Source of the DNA: Diplosphaera chodatii
Taxonomy: Eukaryota; Chlorophyta; Trebouxiophyceae; Prasiolales; Stichococcaceae
Direction of reading: 5' to 3'
Length of the DNA stretch: 64,000 bases
NCBI GenBank assembly: GCA_032358165.1
Contig: JAALGY010000042.1
Coordinates: 868,001 to 932,000, forward strand
Every line of letters starts with the position of its first letter. Position 1 is the first letter of the stretch. Position numbers and translations under genes: made by a program. Positions 43,965 to 55,299 of this stretch are shown piece by piece. The notes below the pieces were generated by a model. That model saw nothing but the letters and a program-made list of their open reading frames with translations, did not search any database and was not told where the DNA came from.

Positions 43965-46900
43965 GACATTTGACATTGATTACATACTGGTGGTGGGCCA
44001 TTTTGGCCTAGCCACAGGCTCTGGCGGAAAAACCCAGAGCAACATGCACAACGAGTCGTGTACGAAACCGTTCACTCCCCGCTGACAGAATGGTTCCACT
44101 CAATCCCGGTTGGATGCACACCCCTCCAACTCTGCACATTGATCATGACAACCCCGCAAAAAGGCTGCCAGTTGCCCGGCATCCTGCTGCATAAAGTCCG
44201 CCACTGATGTGATGTTGCTGTCCTCAAACAGCTCCGAATGCTGCACCCTCTGATCTACTAGGGCTGGACACCCCCAGACCATATGCGCCTCATCATCCAC
44301 CACGCCGCAGTTACACCGCTGACACAGCCGCTCTGCCCGCGGCAGCCGCTGCCACCTCCCTGTTTCCACCCCCAGCATGTGACTGCCCATGCGAAACTGT
44401 GCTAACCGCCGACGACCGGTCTTGGAGGCGACTGCCTGCAAGTAGCCGGCCATCTGGTAGTTGTCACTGTTCACAGGGCCCCTGACTCCCAGCCACTCAC
44501 GCACTTTGCGCAAGTCGCTGCCATTCACAGCATCGAAGGTGCGGCGCTGCAGGTGTGCAGTGACAACAGATGTGTCAATGCGCTGCGGCACGCCGTCAAC
44601 GATGGGTGACATGAAGTGCAGGAACGAACACACCTGGGCAGCCCAGCATGCTGAGCTGCTGGTGCTGCGCCCCGGCCGTGTGGCCAGAGCACAGTTCTCC
44701 AGGAATGCCTGCTTGGTGAGGCGGGTGTCCGGGATTGCGACCAGCCGGTTCCAGAACCGGCAGATGGCCAGCGTTGCCGTGTGCGCCACTGGGAACCGCC
44801 CAAGCTCCCCCAACACCGCCACGTTGGGAGTGCCTGTGCGCACGCCAAGAACAGACCGAAGGAACTTCCGATGGACAAGCTCACAAGTATCCATGCCAGT
44901 ACCACATAACGCCCCAGGTCCCCATGTTTCGACACCATATAGCATAACAGGACGTACTAGTGCATCAAACAAATGCAGCTGCAATGCTGGGTCATGCAGG
45001 CTCAGGTCGTGGCAACGATGCTGCAATGCAAGTGCGGCGCGCTGGGCGGAGGCCGCTCTGCCGATGCTAGCGGCAGCAAAAGAACTACGAGTAGAGATAT
45101 CAACCCCCAGATAGGTAAACGAGTCCAGCACTTCGATGGGAGCATGCATGTAGGTGAGAACCGGTGGTGCAGCAGCCTGGGCTGCATACACCACGACCTT
45201 TGTCTTCTTCACGTTGACGGTGAGGCGCCAGCGCTTGCAGTACGACTCCAGCAGGTCGAGCTGCGCCTGCAGGCCGCGTACGGACGTGGACACCAGGTCC
45301 AGGTCATCTGCATAGAAGAGGGCAGGTGCCTGCACACCACACAGGGTGGGCAGGTCCAGGTCCCCGCCGGCGGCCTCCAGTTCCGCTTGGAAACCGTCAA
45401 TGTAGATCCCGAAAAGGGTTGGAGATAGTGGACATCCCTGCTTAACGCCCAAAGTGCTCTGGAATGTATCGGACATTCCCCCCTCAAACTGCAATGCCAT
45501 TGGCACATCAGCATACAGTGCCTGAACCCCCCTCAGAAACTCCCCATGCACCCCAATCCGCTGCAGCTTCTCCCAAAGCAAATCACGAGGTACAGTATCG
45601 TATGCCTTCTTGAAATCGACAAAGCAAGAGTACAGAGGCTGCTTATCTGCCTTGGCCTTCTCGATGAGGGTGCGAACGACGAAGGTTTGATCGGTGGTGC
45701 GGTGGTCCTTGCGGAAGCCCGCCTGTCCGCGTGCGCGCAGCTGGTGCTGCTCGGTCCACCTCATAAGCTTTTCGTTAAGCATGCAAGCATATAGTTTTGC
45801 CAGCAGAGACCCAACAGCAATGCCACGGTAATTACCCGGATCAGATGTGTCGCCCCCCTTATGAATTGGCGTGATGCCGCACAATGCCCAGCTCCTTGGC
45901 AACGCTGCAACTCGTTGACACGAGTTAAAAATACATGCAAGACAGGGTGCAAGCTGCGCCGCTGCAACAGATAAAGCATCCAATTTGAGCAATCCCACCG
46001 TCGCTTTGCCTCCGCGCAGGGCTCCTATAGCCTCTTGCACGGCGCCGGCTGTGAAGGGCGAGTTGAGCTCGCTCCCGTCGGCAAAAGGTGGCGCAGCCCC
46101 ACTACCCGAGGTACCTGCAGTGCTTGATGGAAGTGTGGGGGCATCCAGTAGTTTACGGAAGGACTCGAGCATCACATCATCTGCTATGGGACAGGACCGC
46201 TTCTTAGCAGGTTTGAACTTCTGCCAGAACTTCTTGGAGTCGGTAGAGCGAGCCATTTCAGTGAGAGAAAGAGCCTGACTGCGGGTCCACTGGCGCTGTG
46301 TGCGGCGTAGCAGGTGCTGGTACTGCTGGCGCAGTGCGCGAGCAGCAGCTGACTGCGGGTCGCGACGCGCGGCTTGCCGCGCTGCGCGGCGCCCGCGGGC
46401 CAGTTCAGCGTCCCACCAGCGGGGCACAGCGTTGCGGTCACGCCCCCGCCCCTTGGCGGCCGGCGCTGTTGCAGCCACCTCAGCCTGCGTGGTCTCGATA
46501 AACTGGTCGAACTGCAAGCCCACAGCATGCATGTCATCAGGTACCTGGGCGGCGTCAGCTGCCGTTGCGATGTCGACCAGTTGGGCTGCTGCATCAAGCT
46601 GCTGCAGGCGCTGCTGCCACACTCCCAGCTGCGCTGCGCTGAGGCGCAGGGGCTGCTGGGTTGTGGGCTGCTGCGGTTGCTGCTGCTGATGGCGGCGGCG
46701 CTGGCGACGTGGGAGCGGCTGCTGGGCGGCGGTGGTCCTCTTGATGAGCAAGTGCAGGGCTGCGTGGTCCGACTCGGGAGCAGGGAGTACTGTTAGGGAT
46801 TGAATCAGCGGGAATGCATCAGCACTTGCAAGCACATAGTCGATCAGGCTGCTGCCCACCTGACTGTGGCTGACAAAAGTGACTTGTCCCCCCTCATCTC

Positions 46901-47372
46901 CTGGGACACGACCGTTAGCAATCCTGAGGGATGTCTCAACACACATGTCAAGCAGAGCCCTGCCCCACTTGTTGGGCCGCTCCCTGCTGTCGCGGCTGTG
47001 CCGCTGTGACTGCACAGGAGGGGCAGTGGAGGGCAGGAACTCTTCTGTGACAGGGTGATCGACAGATCCCGGAAAGTCCGGGCAGGTGCTGGTGCGTGCG
47101 TTCAGGTCTCCAACAACAAACACATGCCCGCGGTCACCCGCGGACCCCGCGTGGCTGGAGGCGTCTACCTCAGAAGACCCTGGAGCCCGGTGTTGTGCAT
47201 GGCGGACAGCTTGCGGCGTCAGTCGCCGGCCCTCTGTTGTTTGCCAGCGCCAGCCCTCTGTCATCTTGGGTTTGGTTGCTTTCACCAGCATGCAGGGCGC
47301 CTCGCGGCGTATCCGGTCCCAGCGGGCCCAGAGCTCGGCGTACTTGTACGCAACCGGTCCCTGCATGCGTCG
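43965..47372 (-). mobile_element. LINE-A, most complete copy
   Basis: The single open frame (stop at 44100) runs through three parts. First, the C-terminal half of an APE-type endonuclease: GDLNAR, SLIDYVLAS and SDHAALHLL. Second, a Gln/Arg-rich linker and RT with motif A FVDFKKAYDTV, motif B GVKQGCPLSP and motif C YADD at 45303-45314. Third, a C-terminal finger C-x2-C-x8-H-x4-C. LINE-type retrotransposons nick the target with the endonuclease and prime reverse transcription there. Upstream of the GDLNAR part is MQGPVAYKYAELWARWD, and the N-terminal endonuclease motif with the catalytic Glu is not seen, so the 5' end is probably truncated at about 47372. The 3' UTR and tail extend to 43965. 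The frame is otherwise intact, which suggests a young insertion. Confidence 0.9.
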
Positions 47373-47425
47373 GAAAGTTGGGTCTGCTGGTTCCCAGCGC
47401 TGGTCACGATGGGTTCGATGGGACC
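47373..47425. repeat. Linker related to the CGATGG-rich repeat
   Basis: About 50 bp (tcggaaagttgggtctgctg..., cccagcgctgg, cgatggg) separate two head-to-head LINE-A copies. The same motifs occur inverted at about 51365-51475. Confidence 0.6.
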
Positions 47426-49190
47426 ACCGCCGCCCAGCAGCCGCTCCCACGTCGCCAGCGCCGCCGCCATCAGCAGCAGCAACCGCAGCAGCCCACGACC
47501 CAGCAGCCCCTGCGCCTCAGCGCAGCGCAGCTGGGAGTGTGGCAGCAGCGCCTGCAGCAGCCTGATGCAGCAGCCCAACTGGTCGACATCGCAGCGGCAG
47601 CTGACGCCGCCCAGGTACCTGATGACATGCATGCTGTGGACATGCAGTTCAACCACTTTATCGAGACCACGCAGGCTGAGGTGGCTGCAACAGCGCCGGC
47701 CGCCAAGGGGCGGGGGCGTGACCGCAACGCTGTGCCCCGCTGGTGGGATGCTGAACTGGCCCGCGGGCGCCGCGCAGCGCGGCAGGCCGCGCGTCGCGAC
47801 CCGCAGTCAGCTGCTGCTCGCGCACTGCGCCAGCAGTACCAGCACCTGCTACGCCGCACACAGCGCCAGTGGACCCGCAGTCAGGCTCTTTCTCTCACTG
47901 AAATGGCTCGCTCTACCAACTCCAAAAAGTTCTGGCAGAAGTTCAAACCTGCTAAAAAGCGGTCCTGTCCCATAGCAGATGATGTGATGCTCGAGTCCTT
48001 CCGTAAACTACTGGATGCCCCCACACTTCCATCAAGCACTGCAGGTACCTCGGGTAGTGGTGCTGCGCCACCTTTTGCCGACGGGAGCGAGCTCAACTCG
48101 CCCTTCACAGCCGGCGCCGTGCAAGAGGCTATAGGAGCCCTGCGCGGAGGCAAAGCAACGGTGGGGTTGCTCAAATTGGATGCTTTATCTGTTGCAGCGG
48201 CGCAGCTTGCACCCTGTCTTGCATGTATTTTTAACTCGTGTCAACGAGCTGCAGCGTTGCCAAGGAGCTGGGCATTGTGCGGCATCACGCCAATTCATAA
48301 GGGGGGCGACAATCTGATCCGGGTAATTACCGTGGCATTGCTGTTGGGTCTCTGTTGGCAAAACTATATGCTTGCATGCTTAACGAAAAGCTTATGAGGT
48401 GGACCGAGCAGCACCAGCTGCGCGCACGCGGACAGGCGGGCTTCCGCAAGGACCACCGCACCACCGATCAAACCTTCGTCGTTCGCACCCTCATCGAGAA
48501 GGCCAAGGCAGATAAGCAGCCTCTGTACTCTTGCTTTGTCGATTTCAAGAAGGCATACGATACTGTACCTCGTGATTTGCTTTGGGAGAAGCTGCAGCGG
48601 ATTGGGGTGCATGGGGAGTTTCTGAGGGGGGTCCAGGCACTGTATGCGGATGTGCCAATGGCATTGCAGTTTGAGGGGGGAATGTCCGATACATTCCAGA
48701 GCACTTTGGGTGTTAAGCAGGGGTGTCCACTATCTCCAACCCTTTTCGGGATCTACATTGACGATTTTCAAGCGGAGCTGGAGGCCGCCGGCGGGGACCT
48801 GGACCTGCCCACCCTGTGTGGTGTGCAGGCACCTGCCCTCTTCTATGCAGATGACCTGGACCTGGTGTCCACGTCCGTACGCGGCCTGCAGGCGCAGCTC
48901 GACCTGCTGGAGTCGTACTGCAAGCGCTGGCGCCTCACCGTCAACGTGAAGAAGACAAAAGGTCGTGGTGTATGCAGCCCAGGCTGCTGCACCACCGGTT
49001 CTCACCTACATGCATGCTCCCATCGAAGTGCTGGACTCGTTTACCTATCTGGGGGTTGATGTCTCTACTCGTAGTTCTTTTGCTGCCGCTAGCATCGGCA
49101 GAGCGGCCTCCGCCCAGCGCGCCGCACTTGCATTGCAGCATCGTTGCCATGACCTGAGCCTGCATGACCCAGCACTGCAGCTGCCATGAC
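47426..49190 (+). mobile_element. LINE-A copy, plus strand, frameshifted and 3'-truncated
   Basis: Starts in the linker (AAQQPLPRRQRRRHQQQ) and runs through RT motifs to ALQHRCHDLSLHDPALQL, where it stops in the tail of the next copy. Two frameshifts are visible: a two-base loss near 48310 (after HKGGD) and one extra A near 48957-48960 (after KKTK). Head-to-head with the copy at 43965-47372. Confidence 0.85.
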
Positions 49191-49836
49191 ATTGACATTG
49201 ATTACATACTGGTGGTGGGCCATTTTGGCCTAGCCACAGGCTCTGGCGGTAAAACCCAGAGCAACATGCGCAACGAGTCGTGTACGAAACCGTGCACTCC
49301 CCGCTGACAGAATGGTTCAACTCAATCCCGGTTGGATGCACACCCCTCCAACTCTGCACATTGATCATGACAACCCCGCAAAAAGGCTGCCAGTTGCCCG
49401 GCATCCTGTTGCATAAAGTCCGCCACTGATGTGATGTTGCTGTCCTTAAACAGCTCGGAATGCTGCACCCTCTGATCTACTAGGGCTGGACACCCCCAGA
49501 CCATATGCGCCTCATCATCCACCACACCGCAGCTACACCGCTGGCACAGCCGCTCTGCCCGCGGCAGCCGCTGCCACCTCCCTGTCTCCACCCCCAGCAT
49601 GTGACTGCCCATGCGAAACTGTGCTAACCGCCGACGACCGGTCTTGGAGGCGACTGCCTGCAAGTAGCCGGCCAACTGGTAGTTGTCACTGTTCACAGGG
49701 CCCCTGACTCCCAGCCACTCACGCACTTTGCGCAAGTCGCTGCCATTCACAGCATCGAAGGTGCGGCGCTGCAGGTGTGCAGTGACAACAGATGTGTCAA
49801 TGCGCTGCGGCACGCCGTCAACGATGGGTGACATGA
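49191..49836 (-). mobile_element. LINE-A C-terminal fragment
   Basis: Tail, 3' UTR, finger (CQRCSCG) and about 170 codons back to MSPIVDGVPQR, interrupted at 49836 by a short B-box element. Confidence 0.82.
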
Positions 49837-50356
49837 AGTGGAATGGAATGGATAGCGGTAAGGGAAGTGCAAATAGCGATGGAAAAGGACCTTTGACCGG
49901 AAGGCTGTTTGTGTATTGCGTTTTTCAACGACTTATATACACAAACCATGGAGGGCAGATTGCCGAAGCAACCACTTGCATAGGGTGGGGTGGGTTGGTC
50001 CCACACGGAACTAGACCCGAAACTTCCGCCACCGCCAGGGATCGAACCCGGTCCCTGAACGGTGTCCAATGAATGGATAGCGGTAAGGGAAGTGCAAATA
50101 GCGATGGAAAAGGACCTTACCGCTATCCATTCATTGGACACCGTTCAGGGACCGGGTTCGATCCCTGGCGGTGGCGGAAGTTTCGGGTCTAGTTCCGTGT
50201 GGGACCAACCCACCCCACCCTATGCAAGTGGTTGCTTCGGCAATCTGCCCTCCATGGTTTGTGTATATAAGTCGTTGAAAAACGCAATACACAAACAGCC
50301 TTCCGGTCAAAGGTCCTTTTCCATCGCTATTTGCACTTCCCTTACCGCTATCCAGC
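49837..50356. repeat. Inverted pair of short B-box elements
   Basis: A minus-strand copy (49837-50117) and a plus-strand copy (50118-50356) lie head-to-head. Each has the ATTCATTGGACACCG start, the GGTTCGATCC B box and TATATAAG. The minus copy carries an extra 3' segment near 50080-50117, so the arms form a palindrome of about 235 bp each. The plus copy ends at ctatcc|agcatgtgac inside LINE-A, the same target point used at 28673. Confidence 0.8.
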
Positions 50357-50648
50357 ATGTGACTGCCCATGCGAAACTGTGCTAACCGCCGACGACCGGT
50401 CTTGGAGGCGACTGCCTGCAAGTAGCCGGCCAACTGGTAGTTGTCACTGTTCACAGGGCCCCTGACTCCCAGCCACTCACGCACTTTGCGCAAGTCGCTG
50501 CCATTCACAGCATCGAAGGTGCGGCGCTGCGGAACCGCCCAAGCTCCCCCAACACCGCCACGTTGGGAGTGCCTGTGCGCACGCCAAGAACAGACCGAAG
50601 GAACTTCCGATGGACAAGCTCACAAGTATCCATGCCAGTACCACATAA
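50357..50648 (-). mobile_element. LINE-A fragment with internal deletion
   Basis: Encodes parts of the C-terminal region. At about 50530 the sequence jumps from the RRTFDAVNGSD region to the VAVLGELGRF region, losing roughly 270 bp compared with other copies. Confidence 0.75.
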
Positions 50649-51010
50649 AGCTCCCCCACCTAGCCCACCACCTTCACCGCCGCCAGCGCTACCACCCAGC
50701 CCGCCACCCTCGCCACCGCTCCGGCCGCCACCAAGCCCTCCGCTTCGTCCCCCACCACCGCCGGCAACTGTGTGCTACCTCGTGTCGACCAACGGCTCAA
50801 CATTTACAGCCAGCTACACCGGCTACGGCTACAAGTTCGTTGATTGCTGCAGAACACTTACATGTGGCTGCCGATGCGGACGGCTCGTGGCTGGGTGGCG
50901 TTGTGCTGCAATGTGGCCTGACTGTGTCGACAGATGGATGTCAATTCAGTCAAGTGCTGAACGGCAATTTTGCAACGATGGGAAGCACCTCGATGGGGAA
51001 CCCCTTCTGA
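50649..51010 (+). pseudogene. Captured Pro-rich cell-wall-type gene fragment
   Basis: One plus-strand frame reads PPSPPPALPPSPPPSPPLRP and then VCYLVSTNGSTFTASYTGYG. After a possible splice acceptor (tgctgcag near 50851) another frame reads HLHVAADADGSWLGGVVLQ, CQFSQVLNGNF and ends MGNPF at a stop near 51010. Pro/Ser-Pro linkers followed by a Cys-containing domain are typical of hydroxyproline-rich extracellular-matrix proteins of green algae (pherophorin-like), but I cannot name the domain. It abuts LINE-A on the left, has no start codon, and looks like host sequence trapped in the cluster. Confidence 0.45.
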
Positions 51011-51473
51011 CAGCAAGCCCTCTTCCTAACGGGCGGGCGCTGAGAACATGCCGGTCATGTGCTAAGCTCGTGGCAGCAGTGGCCGCTTGCGTTGTCATGC
51101 TACGTGCTGCAAAGTGTTCTGCGGGGCCTAGGGTGCGTGCCAGCCTCTGCGTTGCCCGTCTAGACCGCGCTGAACGTTTTGGTACGTACCAAATGAAACC
51201 ATCGTGCTGACCCATCGGTCGATCGATGGAATCAAGCGAAGCACCAGCGGCGATATCCAGCACTGAATACCCATCGTTCCCATCATCGCGATGGGTCGCG
51301 ATGGAAACGTCGCGATGGTACGATGGGTTTGCTCACTTGCATTCCCAGCGTTGGGCCAGCCCAAAACTCATCGATGGTACCGCTGGTTCCCAGCGCTGGT
51401 TCTCATGAAACGCGATGGAAGCGTCTCACGATGGGAACCCATCGCTGGGAACCAGCAGACCCAACTTTCCGAC
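51011..51473. repeat. Region with clustered CGATGG/CCATCG motifs
   Basis: From about 51215 to 51473 the hexamer CGATGG and its complement CCATCG occur many times, with cccagcgctgg and aaccagcagacc blocks. The arrangement gives numerous short inverted repeats. Part of it recurs at 47373-47425. 51011-51214 shows no recognisable gene or repeat. Confidence 0.6.
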
Positions 51474-51898
51474 GTGTCTGCGCGGGGTTTTCTGGGTTTA
51501 CCCGCGAGTGCCGTGGCACGTGGACAGACACACGTTATGACTCTTCAGGATTAGACACTCGCAGCGGTGCGACCTAGCCGCGTGTGCGTGGCCTTGCTGC
51601 CGCCGCCGCCAGGTCCCCGCAATTGTACCTTAGCCTTCCTCATCGGGACTATTGCCTTTCGCTGGTCTCATGGGCCCTGCATTCCCTTGTGGTTTCAGTG
51701 TCCCCCATTGACATATCTCGAACAGAGCGTTTTGATGACCTAGCCAGCCGCCCTCACGTTCCCACGTGAGACGCCGCATTGTGCCGCAGAGCCTTGTTCA
51801 TTGAGCTTGGTTCTGGTCTGGACGCCCTTTGTAACAAACAAACAAACAAACAAACAAACAAACAAACAAACAAACAAACAAACAAACAAACAAACAGC
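51474..51898 (+). mobile_element. (CAAA)n-tailed short element, copy 2
   Basis: Same start (tgtctgcgcggggttttctg) and order as 43447-43805, with an extra 25-30 bp near 51562-51590. It ends ctggacgccctttgtaa followed by about 15 tandem CAAA units (51835-51895). No coding frame of note. Confidence 0.75.
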
Positions 51899-52002
51899 CC
51901 TTTCTTCTCAGACTGCAGATGCACATACTCGCGACTGTGTCACATCGTCATATCGGCATGTGCTGCCTCCTCAGCCGTGCAGCTTCAACATTGCCAGCTG
52001 CC
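51899..52002. repeat. Short dispersed repeat piece
   Basis: ttctcagactgcagatgcac... to ...gcagcttcaacattgcc recurs inverted near 53640-53740. No coding content. Confidence 0.5.
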
Positions 52003-52828
52003 ATTGACATTGATTACATACTGGTGGTGGGCCATTTTGGCCTAGCCACAGGCTCTGGCGGAAAAACCCAGAGCAACATGCACAACGAGTCGTGTACGAA
52101 ACCGTTCACTCCCCGCTGACAGAATGGTTCCACTCAATCCCGGTTGGATGCACACCCCTCCAACTCTGCACATTGATCATGACAACCCCGCAAAAAGGCT
52201 GCCAGTTGCCCGGCATCCTGCTGCATAAAGTCCGCCACTGATGTGATGTTGCTGTCCTCAAACAGCTCCGAATGCTGCACCCTCTGATCTACTAGGGCTG
52301 GACACCCCCAGACCATATGCGCCTCATCATCCACCACGCCGCAGTTACACCGCTGACACAGCCGCTCTGCCCGCGGCAGCCGCTGCCACCTCCCTGTTTC
52401 CACCCCCAGCATGTGACTGCCCATGCGAAACTGTGCTAACCGCCGACGACCGGTCTTGGAGGCGACTGCCTGCAAGTAGCCGGCCATCTGGTAGTTGTCA
52501 CTGTTCACAGGGCCCCTGACTCCCAGCCACTCACGCACTTTGCGCAAGTCGCTGCCATTCACAGCATCGAAGGTGCGGCGCTGCAGGTGTGCAGTGACAA
52601 CAGATGTGTCAATGCGCTGCGGCACGCCGTCAACGATGGGTGACATGAAGTGCAGGAACGAACACACCTGGGCAGCCCAGCATGCTGAGCTGCTGGTGCT
52701 GCGCCCCGGCCGTGTGGCCAGAGCACAGTTCTCCAGGAATGCCTGCTTGGTGAGGCGGGTGTCCGGGATTGCGACCAGCCGGTTCCAGAACCGGCAGATG
52801 GCCAGCGTTGCCGTGTGCGCCACTGGGA
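52003..52828 (-). mobile_element. LINE-A C-terminal fragment
   Basis: Tail, 3' UTR, finger and about 230 codons back to FPVAHTATLAICRFW, where unrelated sequence (CRICPCRSLPLAS frame) begins at 52829. Confidence 0.83.
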
Positions 52829-53049
52829 AGGGCGCACCTGCCGCCGCCGCCGCTTGCCGCATCTGCCCTTGCCGCAGTCTGCCGCTAGCTTCGGCCGCAT
52901 TAGCAGTGGGCCATAGAGAATCACCAGTTTTGATGGGATCACCTAGTACAGGACATCCATTGCATTTGTGGCGTGGGTGATTGGGACCGCGTTGTTGGCG
53001 TTGCTGACTTTCGCCGTTCTTAGCCTTTGCAGCACATTTTGCAGCCATG
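52829..53049. repeat. Dispersed non-LINE repeat (gccgccgcttgccgc block)
   Basis: The block 52829-52950 recurs at 53525-53645 in inverse orientation and at about 57070-57195. It has no ORF of note and no recognisable family. Confidence 0.5.
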
Positions 53050-53440
53050 CAGCTCAGACTTCCTCATCGGGACTATTGCCTTGCGCTGGTCTCATGGGCC
53101 CTGCATTCCCTTGTGGTTTTGTTTGTTTGTTTGTTTGTTTGTTTGTTTGTTTGTTTGTTTGTTTGTTTGTTTGTTTGTTTGTTTGTTTGTTTGTTTGTTT
53201 TTTACAAAGGGCGTCCAGACCAGAACCAAGCTCAAGAGCAAGGCTCTGCGGCACAATGCGGCTTCTCGCGTGTGAACATGAGAGCGGCGAATGAATATCA
53301 CGTCAAACATCAAGTGCTTGACAAACATCAAGTAATTTAAACATGTAGATGGAGGACACTGAAACCACAAGGGGATGCAGGGCCCATGAGACCAGCGCAA
53401 GGCAATAGTCCCGGTGAGGAAGTCTAAGCTGCATGGCTGC
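53050..53440. repeat. Two inverted (CAAA)-element copies around a (GTTT)n tract
   Basis: A plus-strand internal piece (53050-53118) is followed by about 20 GTTT units (53119-53204). These are the tail of a minus-strand copy whose body runs to 53440. The minus copy lacks the 5' part but keeps ggcgtccagaccagaacc and the gggcccatgagaccagcgc block. Confidence 0.75.
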
Positions 53441-54135
53441 AAATGTGCTGCAAAGGCTAAAAACGGCGAAAGTCAGCAACGCCAACAACGCGGTCCCAAT
53501 CACCCAGGCCACAAATGCGATGTCCTGTACTAGGTGATCCCATCAAAACTGGTGAGTCTCTATGGCCCACTGCTAATGCGGCCGAAGCTAGCGGCAGACT
53601 GCGGCAAGGGCAGATGCGGCAAGCGGCGGCGGCGGCAGCTGGCAATGGTGAAGCTGCATGGCTGAGGAGGCAGCACATGCCGATGTGACGATGTGACACA
53701 GTCGCGAGTATGTGCATCTGCAGTCTGAGAAGAAAGGTCTGTGAGTGTCGGCTGTCGATGGCAAGGCGGCGCAGCTGATGCCAGACGCCAGTCTGAAGCG
53801 GCTCCCCCAAACCGCTGCAAACTGGATCGAACAAGAGCCGAGGCGCTGCTGAAGCTGCGTAGATGGATGCTGTACGCCGCTGAACGCTGAACGTGCGCCT
53901 GGCCGCTACAGGGTGACCAAGCCTGCAGCAGCGCAGTCGCGCATGCGGCGCAGGCGGCTGAAGCGGCTGCTGTGAAGGCTGATGGCGGGCTAACGGCTGT
54001 CAGAGCGTATCATGACACCGTGTGTGATGGCTGCAGAGCTGTGGTGACGCCGGCCAGGCTGTGAAGGCGGTTTCCGAAACCGCTGTGCTGCGGGATCCCT
54101 GCTGATCACCAAACCGAACTGCCCCCGAAGTCCGG
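53441..54135. other. Composite of dispersed repeat pieces, no gene
   Basis: 53510-53645 matches 52829-52950 inverted. 53640-53740 matches 51899-51990 inverted. 53725-53835 matches 41690-41800 inverted. 53836-54135 matches nothing else in the window; it is rich in gctg and cggctg runs and holds no supported ORF. Confidence 0.5.
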
Positions 54136-54555
54136 CTAGCGACGCAGGGCCGGCTGCAGGCGGCTCCTATGACGATGTAGAAGCTGTTGAAGGTGATGGT
54201 GAAGGCGTAGAACCGTAGGAGACGGCGTTGAGGGGGCTGGCTGTGGAGGCGTGCTGAGGGGTTTGGGGGTCGGAGGCGGCGACTGTGGACTTTCCGTTTG
54301 CGCGCTTGCGTTTGATGACGATGAAGAAGGTGCTGAGTGGCTGTGTGAGCGTAGAAGCGGTGGGGACGTCAGGTGTGGCTGGTAGAGGTGTTGTGCTGCC
54401 AGGATGGCAACAGTTTGGGCTGGTGTGATGGGCCGCAAGGCTGGCACGCTGCTCGTGGTGGCAAGCAAGAGTGGCGAAGGCGATGAAGATGCGTATGGGA
54501 GCAGCGGCAGGCCGTGCCAGGGGACCCCCTCCCCCTGGCACGGTGAAAACGGAAA
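54136..54555 (-). other. Unrecognised Ser/Thr/Pro-rich open stretch
   Basis: The minus strand is open for about 140 codons here (FIAFATLACHHEQRASLAA ... STLTQPLSTFFIVIKRKR ... SPSPSTASTSS, stop near 54167). There is no domain, no start codon with support and no splice partner. It could be a captured host fragment or chance. Confidence 0.25.
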
Positions 54556-54676
54556 GTGGTTTCAGTGTCCTCCATCTACATGTTTCGAACACTTGATAGT
54601 TGACGTGATATTCATTCGCCGCTCTCATGTTGACATGTGAGAAGCCGCATTGTGCCGCTGAGCCTTGTTCATTGAG
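54556..54676 (+). mobile_element. (CAAA)-element internal fragment
   Basis: gtggtttcagtgtcctccat... to ...agccttgttcattgag, matching the internal part of 51694-51805 with several differences. Its 3' part (gagcttggttctggtctgga...) resumes at 54916 after the inserted short B-box element and ends in a degenerate CAAA tail near 54971. Confidence 0.65.
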
Positions 54677-55262
54677 TGGAATGGAAAGCGGTAAGGGAAG
54701 TTGCAAGTAGCGATGGAAAAGAGAACCTTTGACCGGAAGGATGTTTGTGTATTGCGTTTTTCAACGACTTATATACACAAACAATGGAGGGCAGATTGCC
54801 GAGGCAACCACTTGCATACGGTGGGGTGGGTTGGTCCCGCACGGAACTAGACCCAAAACTTCCGCCACCGTCAGGGATCGAACCGAGTCCCTCACGATGT
54901 CCAATGAATGGAATGAGCTTGGTTCTGGTCTGGACGCCCTTTGTAAAGAACAAACAAACAAAGAACAAACATGGTGGACCCGCACCCTCCCCTACATCGA
55001 TTGCCGCCGCCACCTTACCGCTTTCCATTCATTGGACATCGTGAGGGACTCGGTTCGATCCCTGACGGTGGCGGAAGTTTCGGGTCTAGTTCCGTGCGGG
55101 ACCAACCCACCCCACCCTATGCAAGTGGTTGCCTCGGCAATCTGCCCTCCATTGTTTGTGTATATAAGTCGTTGCAAAACGCAATACACAAACAGCCTTC
55201 CGGTCAAAGGTTCTCTTTTTCCATCGCTATTTGCAACTTCCCTTACCGCTTTCCATTCCATC
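54677..55262. repeat. Second inverted pair of short B-box elements
   Basis: A minus copy (54677-54915) and a plus copy (55015-55262) face each other across the (CAAA)-element remnant and about 45 bp of other sequence (54916-55014). Both belong to the subfamily with cgctttccat and tttgcaactt, and differ at several sites from the cgctatccat subfamily at 49837-50356. The minus copy lies inside the (CAAA) element, so it inserted later. Confidence 0.75.
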
Positions 55263-55299
55263 CACTCCGCCGTCCAGTCTATGCGCACCGAGTTCATCG

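Noticed and set aside
53119..53204. (GTTT)n tract as telomeric or independent satellite
   Set aside because: The motif is the complement of the (CAAA)n tail and lies at the end of a recognisable minus-strand copy of that element; green-algal telomere repeats differ.
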